A DNA stretch of 64,000 nt from Fluviicola sp. Its GTDB lineage: Bacteria; Bacteroidota; Bacteroidia; Flavobacteriales_D; Crocinitomicaceae. A program made the position numbers and the translations under genes. The notes beneath the pieces are model-generated. The model made no database searches. It was given only the letters and a program-made list of their open reading frames with translations, and was not told the DNA's origin. Positions 25,506 through 34,905 of the stretch are shown piece after piece. Positions within the stretch are counted from its first letter, which is position 1; every line of letters begins with the position of its first letter. The stretch covers positions 124,001 through 188,000 of the forward strand of contig JAGOAZ010000002.1 of the NCBI GenBank assembly GCA_017983675.1, in the 5' to 3' direction.

Positions 25506-28268
25506 ATGAAAAACAGTATATATGCGCTTGTAATCGCGCTAATTTCAAACATTACATTTAGTCAAATACTAAGTGTTTCACCAGCTTTCCCTACTATAAA
25601 CGATGTTGTTACTATTGTTTACGATGCAACAGAAGGAAATGGCGCGTTAACTGGTGTTTCTCCTGTTTATGCACATACAGGTGTCATCACAGGAACAAAC
25701 TTGAGTGCTTGGCAATTTGTACAAGGGTCTTGGGGAACTGCAGATGCATCCGTACTAATGACAAGTCTTGGTAATAATTTGTTTCAATTTACCATCGATA
25801 TCGATCAGTTTTATGGTTTCCCAGCAGGAACAAACGTGAATTATTTATCGTTTGTTTTCCGAAATGCTACAGGTACAATCGTAGGCCGAAGTGCTACAGG
25901 TGCTGATATTTATTACCCGGTGTATCCAGCTAATTCAGGCTTATTAGCTAAAATATTTCACCCAGATGGTTTGATGGCTCTTGATGTTGCGGATCAATTA
26001 CCCGTAGTTGCCTTAGCTAATCAAAGCGCTACGTTGACCTTAAGAGATAACGGAACGACAGTCGCAACGGTCTCAAATGGCAACCAATTAAATCACACCA
26101 TTACTGCTTCGGGTGTTGGTAATCATTTGTTAGAACTTGTTGCGAATAATGGTTCAACAACGGTAATCGATTCAGCATATTATATTGTTAATCCGCCTGT
26201 GAATTACCAAAATCCACCTGCAGGAATGAAGAATGGATTGAATCACTTATCCGATACTTCTGTTTTGATTCAATTATTTGCGCCTGAAAAAGAACATGTT
26301 TACCTTATCGGTGATTTTTCTCAATGGCTCGCACAAGCAAATTACCACATGAACTGTTCGTTGGATTCAACTACTTGGTGGACAACAGTTTCAGGCTTAA
26401 CGCCGAATCAATTTTATGGTTATCAGTATTTGATCGATAATAATTTGAAATTAGCTGATCCATTAAGTACATTAATTGCTGACCCAAATAACGATAATGC
26501 AATTGATACGTTAACTTATCCCAACCGATATACCTATCCGACAAATTTAACAAGTGGTTTTGTTTCGTTATTTAAAGTAGGAGAAACACCTTTCAATTGG
26601 CAACACGATAATTTTACTAAACCTCCTAAAAAAGAGCTGATGATTTATGAATTATTGGTGCGTGATTTTGTAGCAAAACATAATTACTTAACATTGATTG
26701 ACACGCTCGATTATTTAGATAGTTTGGGAATAAATGCTATTGAATTGATGCCTGTTGGTGAATTTGAAAACAATGAAAGTTGGGGATATAATCCAAGTTT
26801 TCACATGGCATTGGATAAATATTATGGAACACCAGAACATTTCAAACAATTTATTGATGCTTGTCACAGTAGAGGAATTGCAGTAATTATGGACATAGCA
26901 TTGAATCATGCTTTTGGTCAAAGTCCGATGGTGAACATGTATTGGAATGCAGCTGCAAATACTACTGCAGCCAACAATCCATGGTTCAATGCGACTTGTC
27001 CACATGCACCTTATTGTTGGGGTTATGATTTGAATCACGAAGTGCAAGCTACCAAAGATTACATTGATCGCGTGAACTTACATTGGATGGACGAGTACCA
27101 CATAGATGGTTTCCGATTTGATTATTCGAAAGGTTTTGTCAATAGTGCAGCCGGTTTTAGTCAAACACGTATCAATATTTTAAAACGAATGGCTGATACC
27201 ATTTGGGCAAATCATCCAAGCGCTTATATTATTTTAGAACATTGGGCGGATAATAGTGAGGAAATTCAATTGTCCAATTACGGCATGATGCTATGGGGTA
27301 ATGTCACATATGACTACCGCAATGCTGTGAAAGGTTTTTCATCCAATTTTTCGAGTGGAGTTTATACGAGTCGTTCGTGGACCCAACCTAATTTGGTAAC
27401 ATACATTGAAAGTCATGATGAAGAACGTGCGATGTACGATGCAATCACTTATGGAAGTTCAGTAAATCCTTTACACAATGCAAAGTCTTCATTCATTGCG
27501 TTAGCGCGTTCAGAAGCAGCTGCAGTGATGCTATTGACAACTCCAGGTCCTAAAATGATCTGGCAATTTGGTGAAATGGGTTATGATTTCACGATTAATT
27601 ACGGTTGTCGTGTGTGTAACAAACCTATTCGTTGGAATTATTTGGAACAAAGTAACCGCAAACGCTTATTTGATGTCTATAAAGCGACGATGTATTTGCG
27701 TCAAAATTACGCAACATTCCAATCGTTAACATTTACACACGCTTTAACTGGAACAATGAAACGAATAGTTTTAACTGATCCAGCAATGGATGCTGTCGTT
27801 ATGGCTAATTTCAGTGTACAAGTGACGAATACGACAGGAAGTTTCACCTCTACAGGTTGGTGGTACGAGTATTTCTCAGGAGATAGTATCAATGTAACCA
27901 CAACGAATATGGCAATGACGTTCCAGCCAGGTGAATACCGGATTTACACACAGCAACGTATTGCAAAACCTACTATTTTACCTGTTTTAGGTCTTGCAGA
28001 TAATTCGCATGAAGTTTCATCTGTTGATGTGGCACCCAATCCGTTTATCGATGAACTTGAAATAGCATTTGAAGCACAAAACAACGAACCATGTTCTATT
28101 CAAATTGTTGATCTAACAGGGAAAGTAGTCTATTCGAATCAATTGTATAGTAATGCAAATGGACAGTACTATGATGTATTGTCTTTAGGTCATTTACAAG
28201 TTGGAACCTATTTCTTGCGTATGTCAATCGGAGATCAGACACAACAACAAAAGATCGTTAAGCTGTAA
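25506..28268 (+). CDS. Secreted GH13 alpha-amylase with T9SS sorting domain
   Basis: 920 residues. In order: signal peptide (1-19); an N-terminal beta module (21-140) like that of the preceding gene; a second beta region (about 145-230); a CBM48-like E-set domain (about 240-330, with VYLIGDFSQW); a GH13 barrel (about 375-760); a C-terminal beta domain; and a T9SS type A sorting domain (about 840-920). Conserved region I is D463-N467-H468. The catalytic triad is nucleophile Asp539 (GFRFD), acid Glu578 (IILEHW) and Asp638 (SHDE, where NHD is usual). It should hydrolyse alpha-1,4-glucans at the cell surface or outside. Only an operator half-site is seen upstream (TGTCA at 25481). Confidence 0.9.
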   Translation: MKNSIYALVIALISNITFSQILSVSPAFPTINDVVTIVYDATEGNGALTGVSPVYAHTGVITGTNLSAWQFVQGSWGTADASVLMTSLGNNLFQFTIDIDQFYGFPAGTNVNYLSFVFRNATGTIVGRSATGADIYYPVYPANSGLLAKIFHPDGLMALDVADQLPVVALANQSATLTLRDNGTTVATVSNGNQLNHTITASGVGNHLLELVANNGSTTVIDSAYYIVNPPVNYQNPPAGMKNGLNHLSDTSVLIQLFAPEKEHVYLIGDFSQWLAQANYHMNCSLDSTTWWTTVSGLTPNQFYGYQYLIDNNLKLADPLSTLIADPNNDNAIDTLTYPNRYTYPTNLTSGFVSLFKVGETPFNWQHDNFTKPPKKELMIYELLVRDFVAKHNYLTLIDTLDYLDSLGINAIELMPVGEFENNESWGYNPSFHMALDKYYGTPEHFKQFIDACHSRGIAVIMDIALNHAFGQSPMVNMYWNAAANTTAANNPWFNATCPHAPYCWGYDLNHEVQATKDYIDRVNLHWMDEYHIDGFRFDYSKGFVNSAAGFSQTRINILKRMADTIWANHPSAYIILEHWADNSEEIQLSNYGMMLWGNVTYDYRNAVKGFSSNFSSGVYTSRSWTQPNLVTYIESHDEERAMYDAITYGSSVNPLHNAKSSFIALARSEAAAVMLLTTPGPKMIWQFGEMGYDFTINYGCRVCNKPIRWNYLEQSNRKRLFDVYKATMYLRQNYATFQSLTFTHALTGTMKRIVLTDPAMDAVVMANFSVQVTNTTGSFTSTGWWYEYFSGDSINVTTTNMAMTFQPGEYRIYTQQRIAKPTILPVLGLADNSHEVSSVDVAPNPFIDELEIAFEAQNNEPCSIQIVDLTGKVVYSNQLYSNANGQYYDVLSLGHLQVGTYFLRMSIGDQTQQQKIVKL

Positions 28269-28286
28269 GATATAATGGCACAAAAA

Positions 28287-28318
28287 AAATCACTCTTGTT
28301 ACAGAGTGATTTTTTTTT
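28287..28318. terminator. Bidirectional terminator between amylase and maltose phosphorylase genes
   Basis: ATCACTCT (28289-28296) pairs with AGAGTGAT (28303-28310), with A's before and T's after, so it can stop transcription from both convergent genes. Confidence 0.85.
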
Positions 28319-28339
28319 GAGTTAACTATTTAAAAATAA

Positions 28340-30616
28340 TTATCGATTGATAATCATTTCTTTTCCATTTTCAATCGTTGATGCTTGACCATAAATTGTC
28401 GCGCTAACTGCTTGATTTCCATTATTTGTAATGTGAATTTGTTCAGCTTTACATGCGATTACTAAAGGATTTCCTTTGAAGTAAATTTTAAATGTATAGC
28501 CTGACCATTGTTTTGGTAACGTTGGATTAATTGCTAAACCGTTATCTGTTACACGAACACCAGCCATCCCTTCTACAATACTCATCCATGTTCCAGCCAT
28601 ACTTGTAATGTGAAGACCTTCGTGCACTTCTTTGTTATAATCATCTAAATCCAAACGCGACGTTCTTAAATACATTTCATATGCTTTGTCCGAATCGCCA
28701 ATTTTAGCTGCTAAAATGGAGTGAACGCACGGTGAAAGTGATGATTCGTGAACAGTTTTAGGTTCGTAATAGTAAAAATTATCTTTGATAACTTCCTCAC
28801 TAAAATGGTCTTCAAACAAATAAACGCCTTGCAATACATCCGCTTGCTTAATAAAGACAGAACGCAAGATTCTATCCCATGACCAATGTTGATTGATTGG
28901 ACGCTCTGAATCAGGTAAATCCGTCGCGTTCAGTAACTCTTTATCGGTAAAACCATCTTGTTGCAAGAAAATGTTTGTATTTTCCAAATGCGGGAAATAA
29001 ACATTTGCTGCTACTTTTTCCATGGCTTCTTTTTCGCCAGCATGTAATAAAACATTATCTAATTGAAAGCGTTCTTCCACTTCTAATGAAAATTGAATGC
29101 ACCAACGAGCAATATAATTCGTGTACCAGTTGTTGTTTACGTTGTTTTCGTATTCATTTGGTCCGGTAACACCCAACATAACATATTGTTGTTTTTCATT
29201 CGACCAATTGAAACGTTGCGTCCAAAAACGGGCAATACCTAATAAGACATGACGTCCAAATTCACGCACATATTCCCAATCGTCTGTGTGACGCACGTAA
29301 TTATATATGGCAAAAGCTATCGCACCATTTCGGTGAATTTCTTCGAAGGTAATTTCCCACTCGTTGTGACATTCTTCACCGTTCATGGTCACCATCGGAT
29401 ACAAAGCAGCACCGTTTTTAAATCCTAATTTTTGTGCGTTTTCAATCGCTTTGTCTAATTGATTGTAACGGTATTTCAATAATTGTCTTGAAATTTCTTG
29501 AGGCGCAGTTTTCAAGTAAAAAGGAATACAATAAGCTTCCGTATCCCAATACGTAGCGCCTCCATATTTTTCACCAGTAAATCCTTTCGGTCCGATGTTT
29601 AGTTTTGCACTTTTACCTGTATAAGTTTGGTACAAGTGATAAATATTGAAACGTATGGCTTGTTGCGCCGATTTATCGCCTTCAATTTTCACATCAGCAT
29701 TGACCCAAATGGCAGCCCAAGCAGCTTTGTGTTCTTCGTAAATTGCATCAAAGCCACGTTGATATGCTTCTGTAACGGTATTTATCGCTGCAGCAACCGT
29801 ATTGAATTCGGAGTGATTGATTGTTGAAGTGACAGAGACATATTTTTTCAAGGTATATTTCTTTCCTTGACTTAAAAAATGCTCAAAGTGGTTGTCAACA
29901 TATAATTCTTCTTGGCGCACATTTGGGTGAATGTCTAATAAGTTATCTTCTTCCCAGAATGAAAAGCGCATCGCTGTAGCGACCAAGAAATTTGTTTTTT
30001 TCGTACGGCAACTGATGACTCCTTTTTTAGGACCCACACGTTCTGTGTCTGGTGTCCAGAAAAACTCATCGTAATTGGCATCTGAATTCGTTACATTACC
30101 ATCCAAATAAGGTGTGAAATGAACATTTCCAGAAAAATTAAGCGGAGTAATGGAATAGGAGATAGCTGCTAATTCCTCGTTGTGCATCGAGCAAAAACGA
30201 ATCGATTCAACTTCAATTTCTTTGTTGTTTGGTAAAACGCATCGAAATCTTCGTGTCAATGTTCCAGTGAACATGTCTAATTCACGGTAGAACGATTTGA
30301 TTTGTGCAGTTGCTAAATCGAGTGGGGTATGATCTATTTCAATCGAAATTCCTATCCAGTTACTTGCATTCAATACTTTTGCAAAGTATTCTGGGTAACC
30401 ATTTTTCCACCAGCCAACTCTTGTTTTGTCGGGATAATAAACCCCTCCTACATAACTACCTTGAAGGGTTTTGCCTGAATATTTTTCTTCGAAGTTGGCA
30501 CGTTGACCAAAGCTTCCATTTCCTATTGAGAAAATACTTTCTGCTTGTTCTTGCTTGCTTGCATCAAACTTACTTTCGATGATTTTCCATTCATCAATTT
30601 CAAACAAGTTATTCAT
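28340..30616 (-). CDS. mapA: GH65 maltose phosphorylase
   Basis: 758 residues, typical for GH65 maltose phosphorylases. The enzyme splits maltose with inorganic phosphate into glucose and beta-glucose 1-phosphate in the cytoplasm. The maltose-phosphorylase-type segment GEECHNEWEITFEEIHRNG lies at 413-431. The general acid is probably Glu488 in VTGPNEYENN. The phosphate-binding elements KQADV (590-594) and HESSLS (623-628) are present. No signal peptide. Last gene of the minus-strand operon, 3 bp after pgmB, whose product uses its beta-glucose 1-phosphate. Kojibiose or trehalose phosphorylase is a less likely alternative. Confidence 0.9.
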   Translation of the reverse strand: MNNLFEIDEWKIIESKFDASKQEQAESIFSIGNGSFGQRANFEEKYSGKTLQGSYVGGVYYPDKTRVGWWKNGYPEYFAKVLNASNWIGISIEIDHTPLDLATAQIKSFYRELDMFTGTLTRRFRCVLPNNKEIEVESIRFCSMHNEELAAISYSITPLNFSGNVHFTPYLDGNVTNSDANYDEFFWTPDTERVGPKKGVISCRTKKTNFLVATAMRFSFWEEDNLLDIHPNVRQEELYVDNHFEHFLSQGKKYTLKKYVSVTSTINHSEFNTVAAAINTVTEAYQRGFDAIYEEHKAAWAAIWVNADVKIEGDKSAQQAIRFNIYHLYQTYTGKSAKLNIGPKGFTGEKYGGATYWDTEAYCIPFYLKTAPQEISRQLLKYRYNQLDKAIENAQKLGFKNGAALYPMVTMNGEECHNEWEITFEEIHRNGAIAFAIYNYVRHTDDWEYVREFGRHVLLGIARFWTQRFNWSNEKQQYVMLGVTGPNEYENNVNNNWYTNYIARWCIQFSLEVEERFQLDNVLLHAGEKEAMEKVAANVYFPHLENTNIFLQQDGFTDKELLNATDLPDSERPINQHWSWDRILRSVFIKQADVLQGVYLFEDHFSEEVIKDNFYYYEPKTVHESSLSPCVHSILAAKIGDSDKAYEMYLRTSRLDLDDYNKEVHEGLHITSMAGTWMSIVEGMAGVRVTDNGLAINPTLPKQWSGYTFKIYFKGNPLVIACKAEQIHITNNGNQAVSATIYGQASTIENGKEMIINR

Positions 30617-30619
30617 TTC

Positions 30620-31249
30620 TTAAAATTTAAATTCTGTTAAATCCGTTAAATAGGCATCACCTGCATGTTCGATTTCTTTGTTTCCTACAGCGATAGCATA
30701 AAATCCGCCAGCTTTTGCAGCCTGAATACCGCTAGCAGCATCTTCAAAAACGATACATTCTTCTGGTAAAACACCTAAAGCATCAGCGCCCTTTAAAAAC
30801 ACTTCTGGATGAGGTTTTGGAAAGTCAACCATGGTACCGTCAACGATAATTTTGAAGTATGATGTAATTCCCAATAAATCCAAAATAAACGGCGCATTTT
30901 TGCTCGATGAGCCAACTCCTAAAACGATTCCTCTTTTTGTAGCTTCTTCCAATAATGCCAATACACCTGGAAGTAAATCTGCTTTAGAAAGCGTTTGTAT
31001 TGATTGCAAATAAAATTCATTTTTTGTTTGAAGCAATGCATCAAAATAGTCTTGATCAATAGTTTTATTGGCTAATGCCAAGATAGCTCTCAATGAATCG
31101 ACACGACTTAAGCCTTTTAATTGCTCGTTTTCTTTGTGTCCAAAGTCAATTCCTAATTCATCTGCAGTGCGTTTCCAAGCTACGTAATGATTTTGTTCCG
31201 TACTGACGATAACACCGTCAAGGTCAAATAATAATCCTTTAATTGTCAT
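30620..31249 (-). CDS. pgmB: Beta-phosphoglucomutase
   Basis: 209 residues, HAD superfamily. It converts beta-glucose 1-phosphate to glucose 6-phosphate. The catalytic motif LLFDLDGVIVSTEQNH is at 6-21, with a helical cap domain (about 20-85) and the later motifs LGVGSSSKNAP and VFEDAASGIQAAKAGG. The gene overlaps the transporter gene by 4 bp and is 3 bp from the maltose phosphorylase gene, the standard pairing for phosphorolytic maltose use. Confidence 0.93.
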   Translation of the reverse strand: MTIKGLLFDLDGVIVSTEQNHYVAWKRTADELGIDFGHKENEQLKGLSRVDSLRAILALANKTIDQDYFDALLQTKNEFYLQSIQTLSKADLLPGVLALLEEATKRGIVLGVGSSSKNAPFILDLLGITSYFKIIVDGTMVDFPKPHPEVFLKGADALGVLPEECIVFEDAASGIQAAKAGGFYAIAVGNKEIEHAGDAYLTDLTEFKF

Positions 31250-32556
31250 TTTACTGTTTCATCTTTTAATCGTAGCGTAAGTATTCCTGCAAGAATCAAC
31301 AAACATCCACCGATTGTAACTGCCATGATACGTGAATCGCCTAAATAAGTGTGCATAATTTTACCAAAAAACAACGAAGCGATGATTTCTGGAATTACGA
31401 TGAAAAAATTAAATAATCCCATGTAAACCCCAATTTTATTTGACGGCAAACAATCGCTCAACATCGCGTAAGGCATTGATAAAATACTGCTCCAAGCGAT
31501 ACCAACCATTGCCATGATAACTAATAACATGAATTTATCATCAGCCCCACCAACAAAATTGATTCCGATTAAGCCAATTCCACCAATGAGTAAACTCATG
31601 AAATGTGTGTATTTTTTACCAATTTTACTAGCAATGAATGGCAAACACAATGCAAAAAGTAAGGTCACAATATTTTCTACGGAATAAGATAAACCTGCAT
31701 AATTCTGTCCTTCTGCGTAAAGTGCATCACCGGTTTTTCCCTTAAAAATTTCAGCAGCAACAGTTGGTGTGTAATAGAACCACATTAAGAATAATCCTGG
31801 CCAAGTAACAAATTGAATCAAAGCTAATTGTTTCATTCTTTTCGGCATGTTTTTAATGGCATCACCGATTTCATTAAAACCGTTTTTGAAGCTGCGCTTA
31901 TTTTCTTTTAGGTGTTGTAAGTCTTCTTCCGTAGGCGGATATTCTTTCGTAGTGAAAACGGTATACAATACTGCTATAAGAAATGCAACCGCTCCAATGT
32001 AAAAACTCCATTTCACATTATCAGCTATGGTACCTTTAGCAGCTGTAGAACTTACATGAAACCAATTAGTAAATATCCACGGAAGCGCACTTGCAACAGT
32101 TGCACCAATTCCGATGAAGAAACTTTGCATACTGAATCCAAACGTACGTTGTTTTGCAGGTAATTTGTCTGCAACAAACGCGCGAAATGGTTCCATTGAA
32201 ATATTAATCGATGAGTCCAAAATCCAAAGTACACCAGCTGCCATCCACAACGAACCGACATTCGGCATGATGAACAAACACAACGAACTTAAGATGGCGC
32301 CAATTAAGAAATAAGGTCTTCTTCTTCCTAAAATCGGATGCCATGTTCGGTCGCTTAAATAGCCAATAATTGGTTGAACAATCAATCCAGTTAAAGGTGC
32401 AGCAAGCCATAACAAAGGAATTTCATCTGGTTTGGCATCTAAGCTTTCGTAGATTGAACTCATGTTTGCCATTTGGAGTCCCCATCCGAATTGAATTCCC
32501 AAGAATCCAAAACTCATGTTCCAAATTTGCCAAAAGGATAATTGTTTTTTTTCCAT
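31246..32556 (-). CDS. SLC45-like MFS sugar transporter
   Basis: 436 residues with about 12 transmembrane helices. The N-terminal half has GWGLQMANMSSIYESL, LTGLIVQPIIGYLSDR, GRRRPYFLIG and DSSINISMEPFRAFVADKLP, characteristic of the SLC45/sucrose-maltose proton symporter group of the major facilitator superfamily. Inner-membrane uptake of maltose or maltodextrin is inferred from its position between an amylase gene and pgmB-maltose phosphorylase. It overlaps pgmB by 4 bp. Confidence 0.87.
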   Translation of the reverse strand: MEKKQLSFWQIWNMSFGFLGIQFGWGLQMANMSSIYESLDAKPDEIPLLWLAAPLTGLIVQPIIGYLSDRTWHPILGRRRPYFLIGAILSSLCLFIMPNVGSLWMAAGVLWILDSSINISMEPFRAFVADKLPAKQRTFGFSMQSFFIGIGATVASALPWIFTNWFHVSSTAAKGTIADNVKWSFYIGAVAFLIAVLYTVFTTKEYPPTEEDLQHLKENKRSFKNGFNEIGDAIKNMPKRMKQLALIQFVTWPGLFLMWFYYTPTVAAEIFKGKTGDALYAEGQNYAGLSYSVENIVTLLFALCLPFIASKIGKKYTHFMSLLIGGIGLIGINFVGGADDKFMLLVIMAMVGIAWSSILSMPYAMLSDCLPSNKIGVYMGLFNFFIVIPEIIASLFFGKIMHTYLGDSRIMAVTIGGCLLILAGILTLRLKDETVK

Positions 32557-32585
32557 AGTAGCGGGTTTAATCGTTTAAGCGCAGT

Positions 32586-33944
32586 TTACTTCGAATATAC
32601 TTGGTATCCCCAAGCAGGTAATTCCATCGTACCTTTGTTTTTTAACTTTCCTTTTTTACCAGAAAATAAATTCGTGTACTTTCCGCAAATTTTAGCTGAA
32701 TCGTACGTGAAAACTTGTCCTTTGTTGGATAAATTAATGAATACAACAACTTGATTTTTACCGTTTGTGCGCGTGTAAGCGATGAATTCTTTGTTTTCTG
32801 GAGTTGTTAAGAAAGTCAAGTCGCCACCTGCCATTCCATTCCAAAGAGCAGGATTTGTTTTGTGTAAACCAAGTAATTTTGTGTAAAAATCAACCATGTC
32901 CATTTTAGACCAATCGATGGTGTCTTTTTCAAAAAAGCGCAAACGTTTGTCCAACGATGTTTCTTGACCATTGTATACCAAAGGCATTCCATTGATTGTT
33001 CCTGCCAAAACTGCGAAAGCAAAACGACCTTCGCCCATGCGCTCCATTTCCGTTCCATTCCACGAGTTTTCATCGTGGTTGGAAGTAAATTGCATACGGT
33101 AAGCATTTGTTGGGAAGTTTTTGTTTTCTTTCTCGAAATACGTAAAAATGTCAGCAGCAGATTTTTCTCCTTTTGCAATTTTATTCATGATGCTGTGGAA
33201 TTCCCAACCATAAGACATGTTGAAACATACTTGGTGGTGTACAGGATTTTCAGCTTCAGCAAGCATGAACACATTTTTTACTTTGTCTAATTCTACGCGT
33301 GCTTCTTTCCAGAAATCAACTGGAACCCAGTCCGCAACATCACATCTGTATCCATCTATATCGAAATCTGCAACCCAATATTTCATTGCATCAATCATTG
33401 CTGAACGCATTTCTTTTGAATCGTAATTTAGGTCAGCGACATCCCACCAATCTGTTCCAATTGTTGGTTGCAAATTTCCAGTTGAATCAAGTGTGTACCA
33501 ATCTTTGTGTCCTTGATCCACCCAAACGGCATCAGGAGAAGTATGATTTGGAACCCAATCAATGATAATTTTCATACCTAATTGATGAACTGCTTCTACC
33601 AAACTTTTAAAATCGTCTTTTGTACCATATTCAGGATTGACTGCTTTGTAGTCTCTCACCGCATAATAACTTCCCAACGAACCTTTTCTATTTTTCATCC
33701 CAATTGGATGAATAGGCATTAACCAAAGAATTTCAATACCCATTGCTTTAAGTCGGGGTAATTCCTTTTGAAAAGCTGCAAACGTTCCTTCTTTCGAAAA
33801 TTGACGAATATTTACTTCGTAAATTGTTGCATCTGTCGACCATTCTGGTGTTGGAATAATTGTGACAGGTCGATCAGTCGTTAGTTGTGCAAATGCACCA
33901 AAAGTCACTGAAAGTATTGTAGCAAATAGTAAACTCTTTTTCAT
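32586..33944 (-). CDS. Exported GH13 alpha-amylase-type enzyme
   Basis: 452 residues. A signal peptide (KSLLFATILSVTFGAFAQ) without a lipobox suggests the periplasm. The GH13 barrel follows, with catalytic Asp202 (GYRCD), Glu230 (FMLAE) and Asp291 (SNHD), and a short C-terminal beta domain. It lacks a CBM and a T9SS domain, unlike the 25506 amylase. Periplasmic hydrolysis of maltodextrins is likely. The start is ATG at 33944: a longer frame from 34010 would add 22 residues before the signal peptide and overlap the kinase gene. It lies 31 bp downstream of the kinase gene and 29 bp before the transporter gene. Confidence 0.9.
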   Translation of the reverse strand: MKKSLLFATILSVTFGAFAQLTTDRPVTIIPTPEWSTDATIYEVNIRQFSKEGTFAAFQKELPRLKAMGIEILWLMPIHPIGMKNRKGSLGSYYAVRDYKAVNPEYGTKDDFKSLVEAVHQLGMKIIIDWVPNHTSPDAVWVDQGHKDWYTLDSTGNLQPTIGTDWWDVADLNYDSKEMRSAMIDAMKYWVADFDIDGYRCDVADWVPVDFWKEARVELDKVKNVFMLAEAENPVHHQVCFNMSYGWEFHSIMNKIAKGEKSAADIFTYFEKENKNFPTNAYRMQFTSNHDENSWNGTEMERMGEGRFAFAVLAGTINGMPLVYNGQETSLDKRLRFFEKDTIDWSKMDMVDFYTKLLGLHKTNPALWNGMAGGDLTFLTTPENKEFIAYTRTNGKNQVVVFINLSNKGQVFTYDSAKICGKYTNLFSGKKGKLKNKGTMELPAWGYQVYSK

Positions 33945-33975
33945 CTTTTTTGGATTTATAGTTTTTTGGTAAAGA

Positions 33976-34827
33976 TTAGTTTTTGACCAATAATTTTTGA
34001 TGGTATGCAATTAAACCATCTATCGGTTTTTGGATGATGTTTCCTAATTCAACATTATTAACACCACATGCTTTTTCTAATTGTTTTCTGAATAAGTAAG
34101 CAATTGAACCAATAAAATGCACAGGAACAACACGGTGGTTATCGTAACATTTTACGTGAATTTCAATGAAATGAACAAATCCTTTGAAAATCATTTCCTC
34201 AATAAATGGGTCGTTTGCATGTTTGATAATGAATTTCATCATTGATGCAAGATACACATTTGCATTGGGTTGTTTGTACACGTGGTCAACAATTTGATCT
34301 TTGTCCAATCCTGTTTCATTGAAAAATGATTGGTGTATGTGTTCCGGTAAACGTTTGTACAAATAATTTGCAAGTAATTGTTTTCCGAAGTATGATCCAC
34401 TTCCTTCATCGCCCAAAATATATCCCAAAGCTGGTATAACTTCACTCACTACATTTCCATCAAAATAACACGAGTTGGAACCTGTTCCGATGATACATGA
34501 AATTGCCGGTATTCCGGTATATGTTGCATAGGCACAAGCCGTTAAATCATGACCAACATGTACTTCAGCATTGGGGAATGCTCGTTGTAAACCACGCTCA
34601 ATTATGCTGTTTAAATGTGGAGCAGAGCAACCAGCACCATAAAAATATAATTCTGTGATTTTTTCTGAAAAATGAAATAATTCAGAATTTGATTGAATAG
34701 CATTGAAAACCGTATCTTCATCATGAAAATATGGATTCAAGCCCATTGTATTAAAGTTCAGGTTTTCTTGGTCTTGCACCAATACCCAATCGCTCTTTGT
34801 AGAGCCGCTGTCAACAACTAAAAGCAT
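33976..34827 (-). CDS. BadF/BcrA-type sugar kinase (N-acetylglucosamine kinase-like)
   Basis: 283 residues of the BcrAD/BadFG ATPase family with the ASKHA fold. The phosphate-1 motif VVDSGSTKSDWVLV is near the N-terminus, with later motifs IIGTGSNSCYFDG and LGDEGSGSYFGKQLL. Homologues are usually annotated as GlcNAc kinase. Here the neighbours release free glucose (maltose phosphorylase, amylases, GH31) and use glucose 6-phosphate (zwf), so glucokinase activity is the reasonable inference. It heads the minus-strand operon kinase-amylase-transporter-pgmB-maltose phosphorylase and starts 26 bp from an operator palindrome. Confidence 0.82.
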   Translation of the reverse strand: MLLVVDSGSTKSDWVLVQDQENLNFNTMGLNPYFHDEDTVFNAIQSNSELFHFSEKITELYFYGAGCSAPHLNSIIERGLQRAFPNAEVHVGHDLTACAYATYTGIPAISCIIGTGSNSCYFDGNVVSEVIPALGYILGDEGSGSYFGKQLLANYLYKRLPEHIHQSFFNETGLDKDQIVDHVYKQPNANVYLASMMKFIIKHANDPFIEEMIFKGFVHFIEIHVKCYDNHRVVPVHFIGSIAYLFRKQLEKACGVNNVELGNIIQKPIDGLIAYHQKLLVKN

Positions 34828-34853
34828 AGTAAAAAAACATCAATTTATAGCTA

Positions 34854-34870
34854 TGTGTCAAAAGTACACT
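34854..34870. promoter_or_regulatory. TGTCA-N3-TGACA operator, site 2 (divergent promoter)
   Basis: The plus strand reads TGTGTCAAAAGTACACT, with half sites TGTCA (34856-34860) and GTACA (34864-34868). It lies between the divergent kinase-led operon and the Nudix regulator gene and touches the -33 TTTG of the latter. This position would suit autoregulation plus control of the minus-strand operon. Confidence 0.6.
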
Positions 34871-34902
34871 TTGCGAATATAGGAAAATCTTTTTTATCTT
34901 TG
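34870..34902 (+). promoter_or_regulatory. Promoter of the Nudix-type regulator
   Basis: TTTG (34870-34873), a 21-bp spacer and TATCTTTG (34895-34902) match the Bacteroidota -33/-7 promoter. The ATG at 34906 follows so closely that the transcript would have almost no leader. Confidence 0.55.
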
Positions 34903-34905
34903 AAA

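Noticed and set aside
33945-34010. Longer start of the 32586 amylase
   Set aside because: The 22 extra residues precede a complete signal peptide and overlap the kinase gene.
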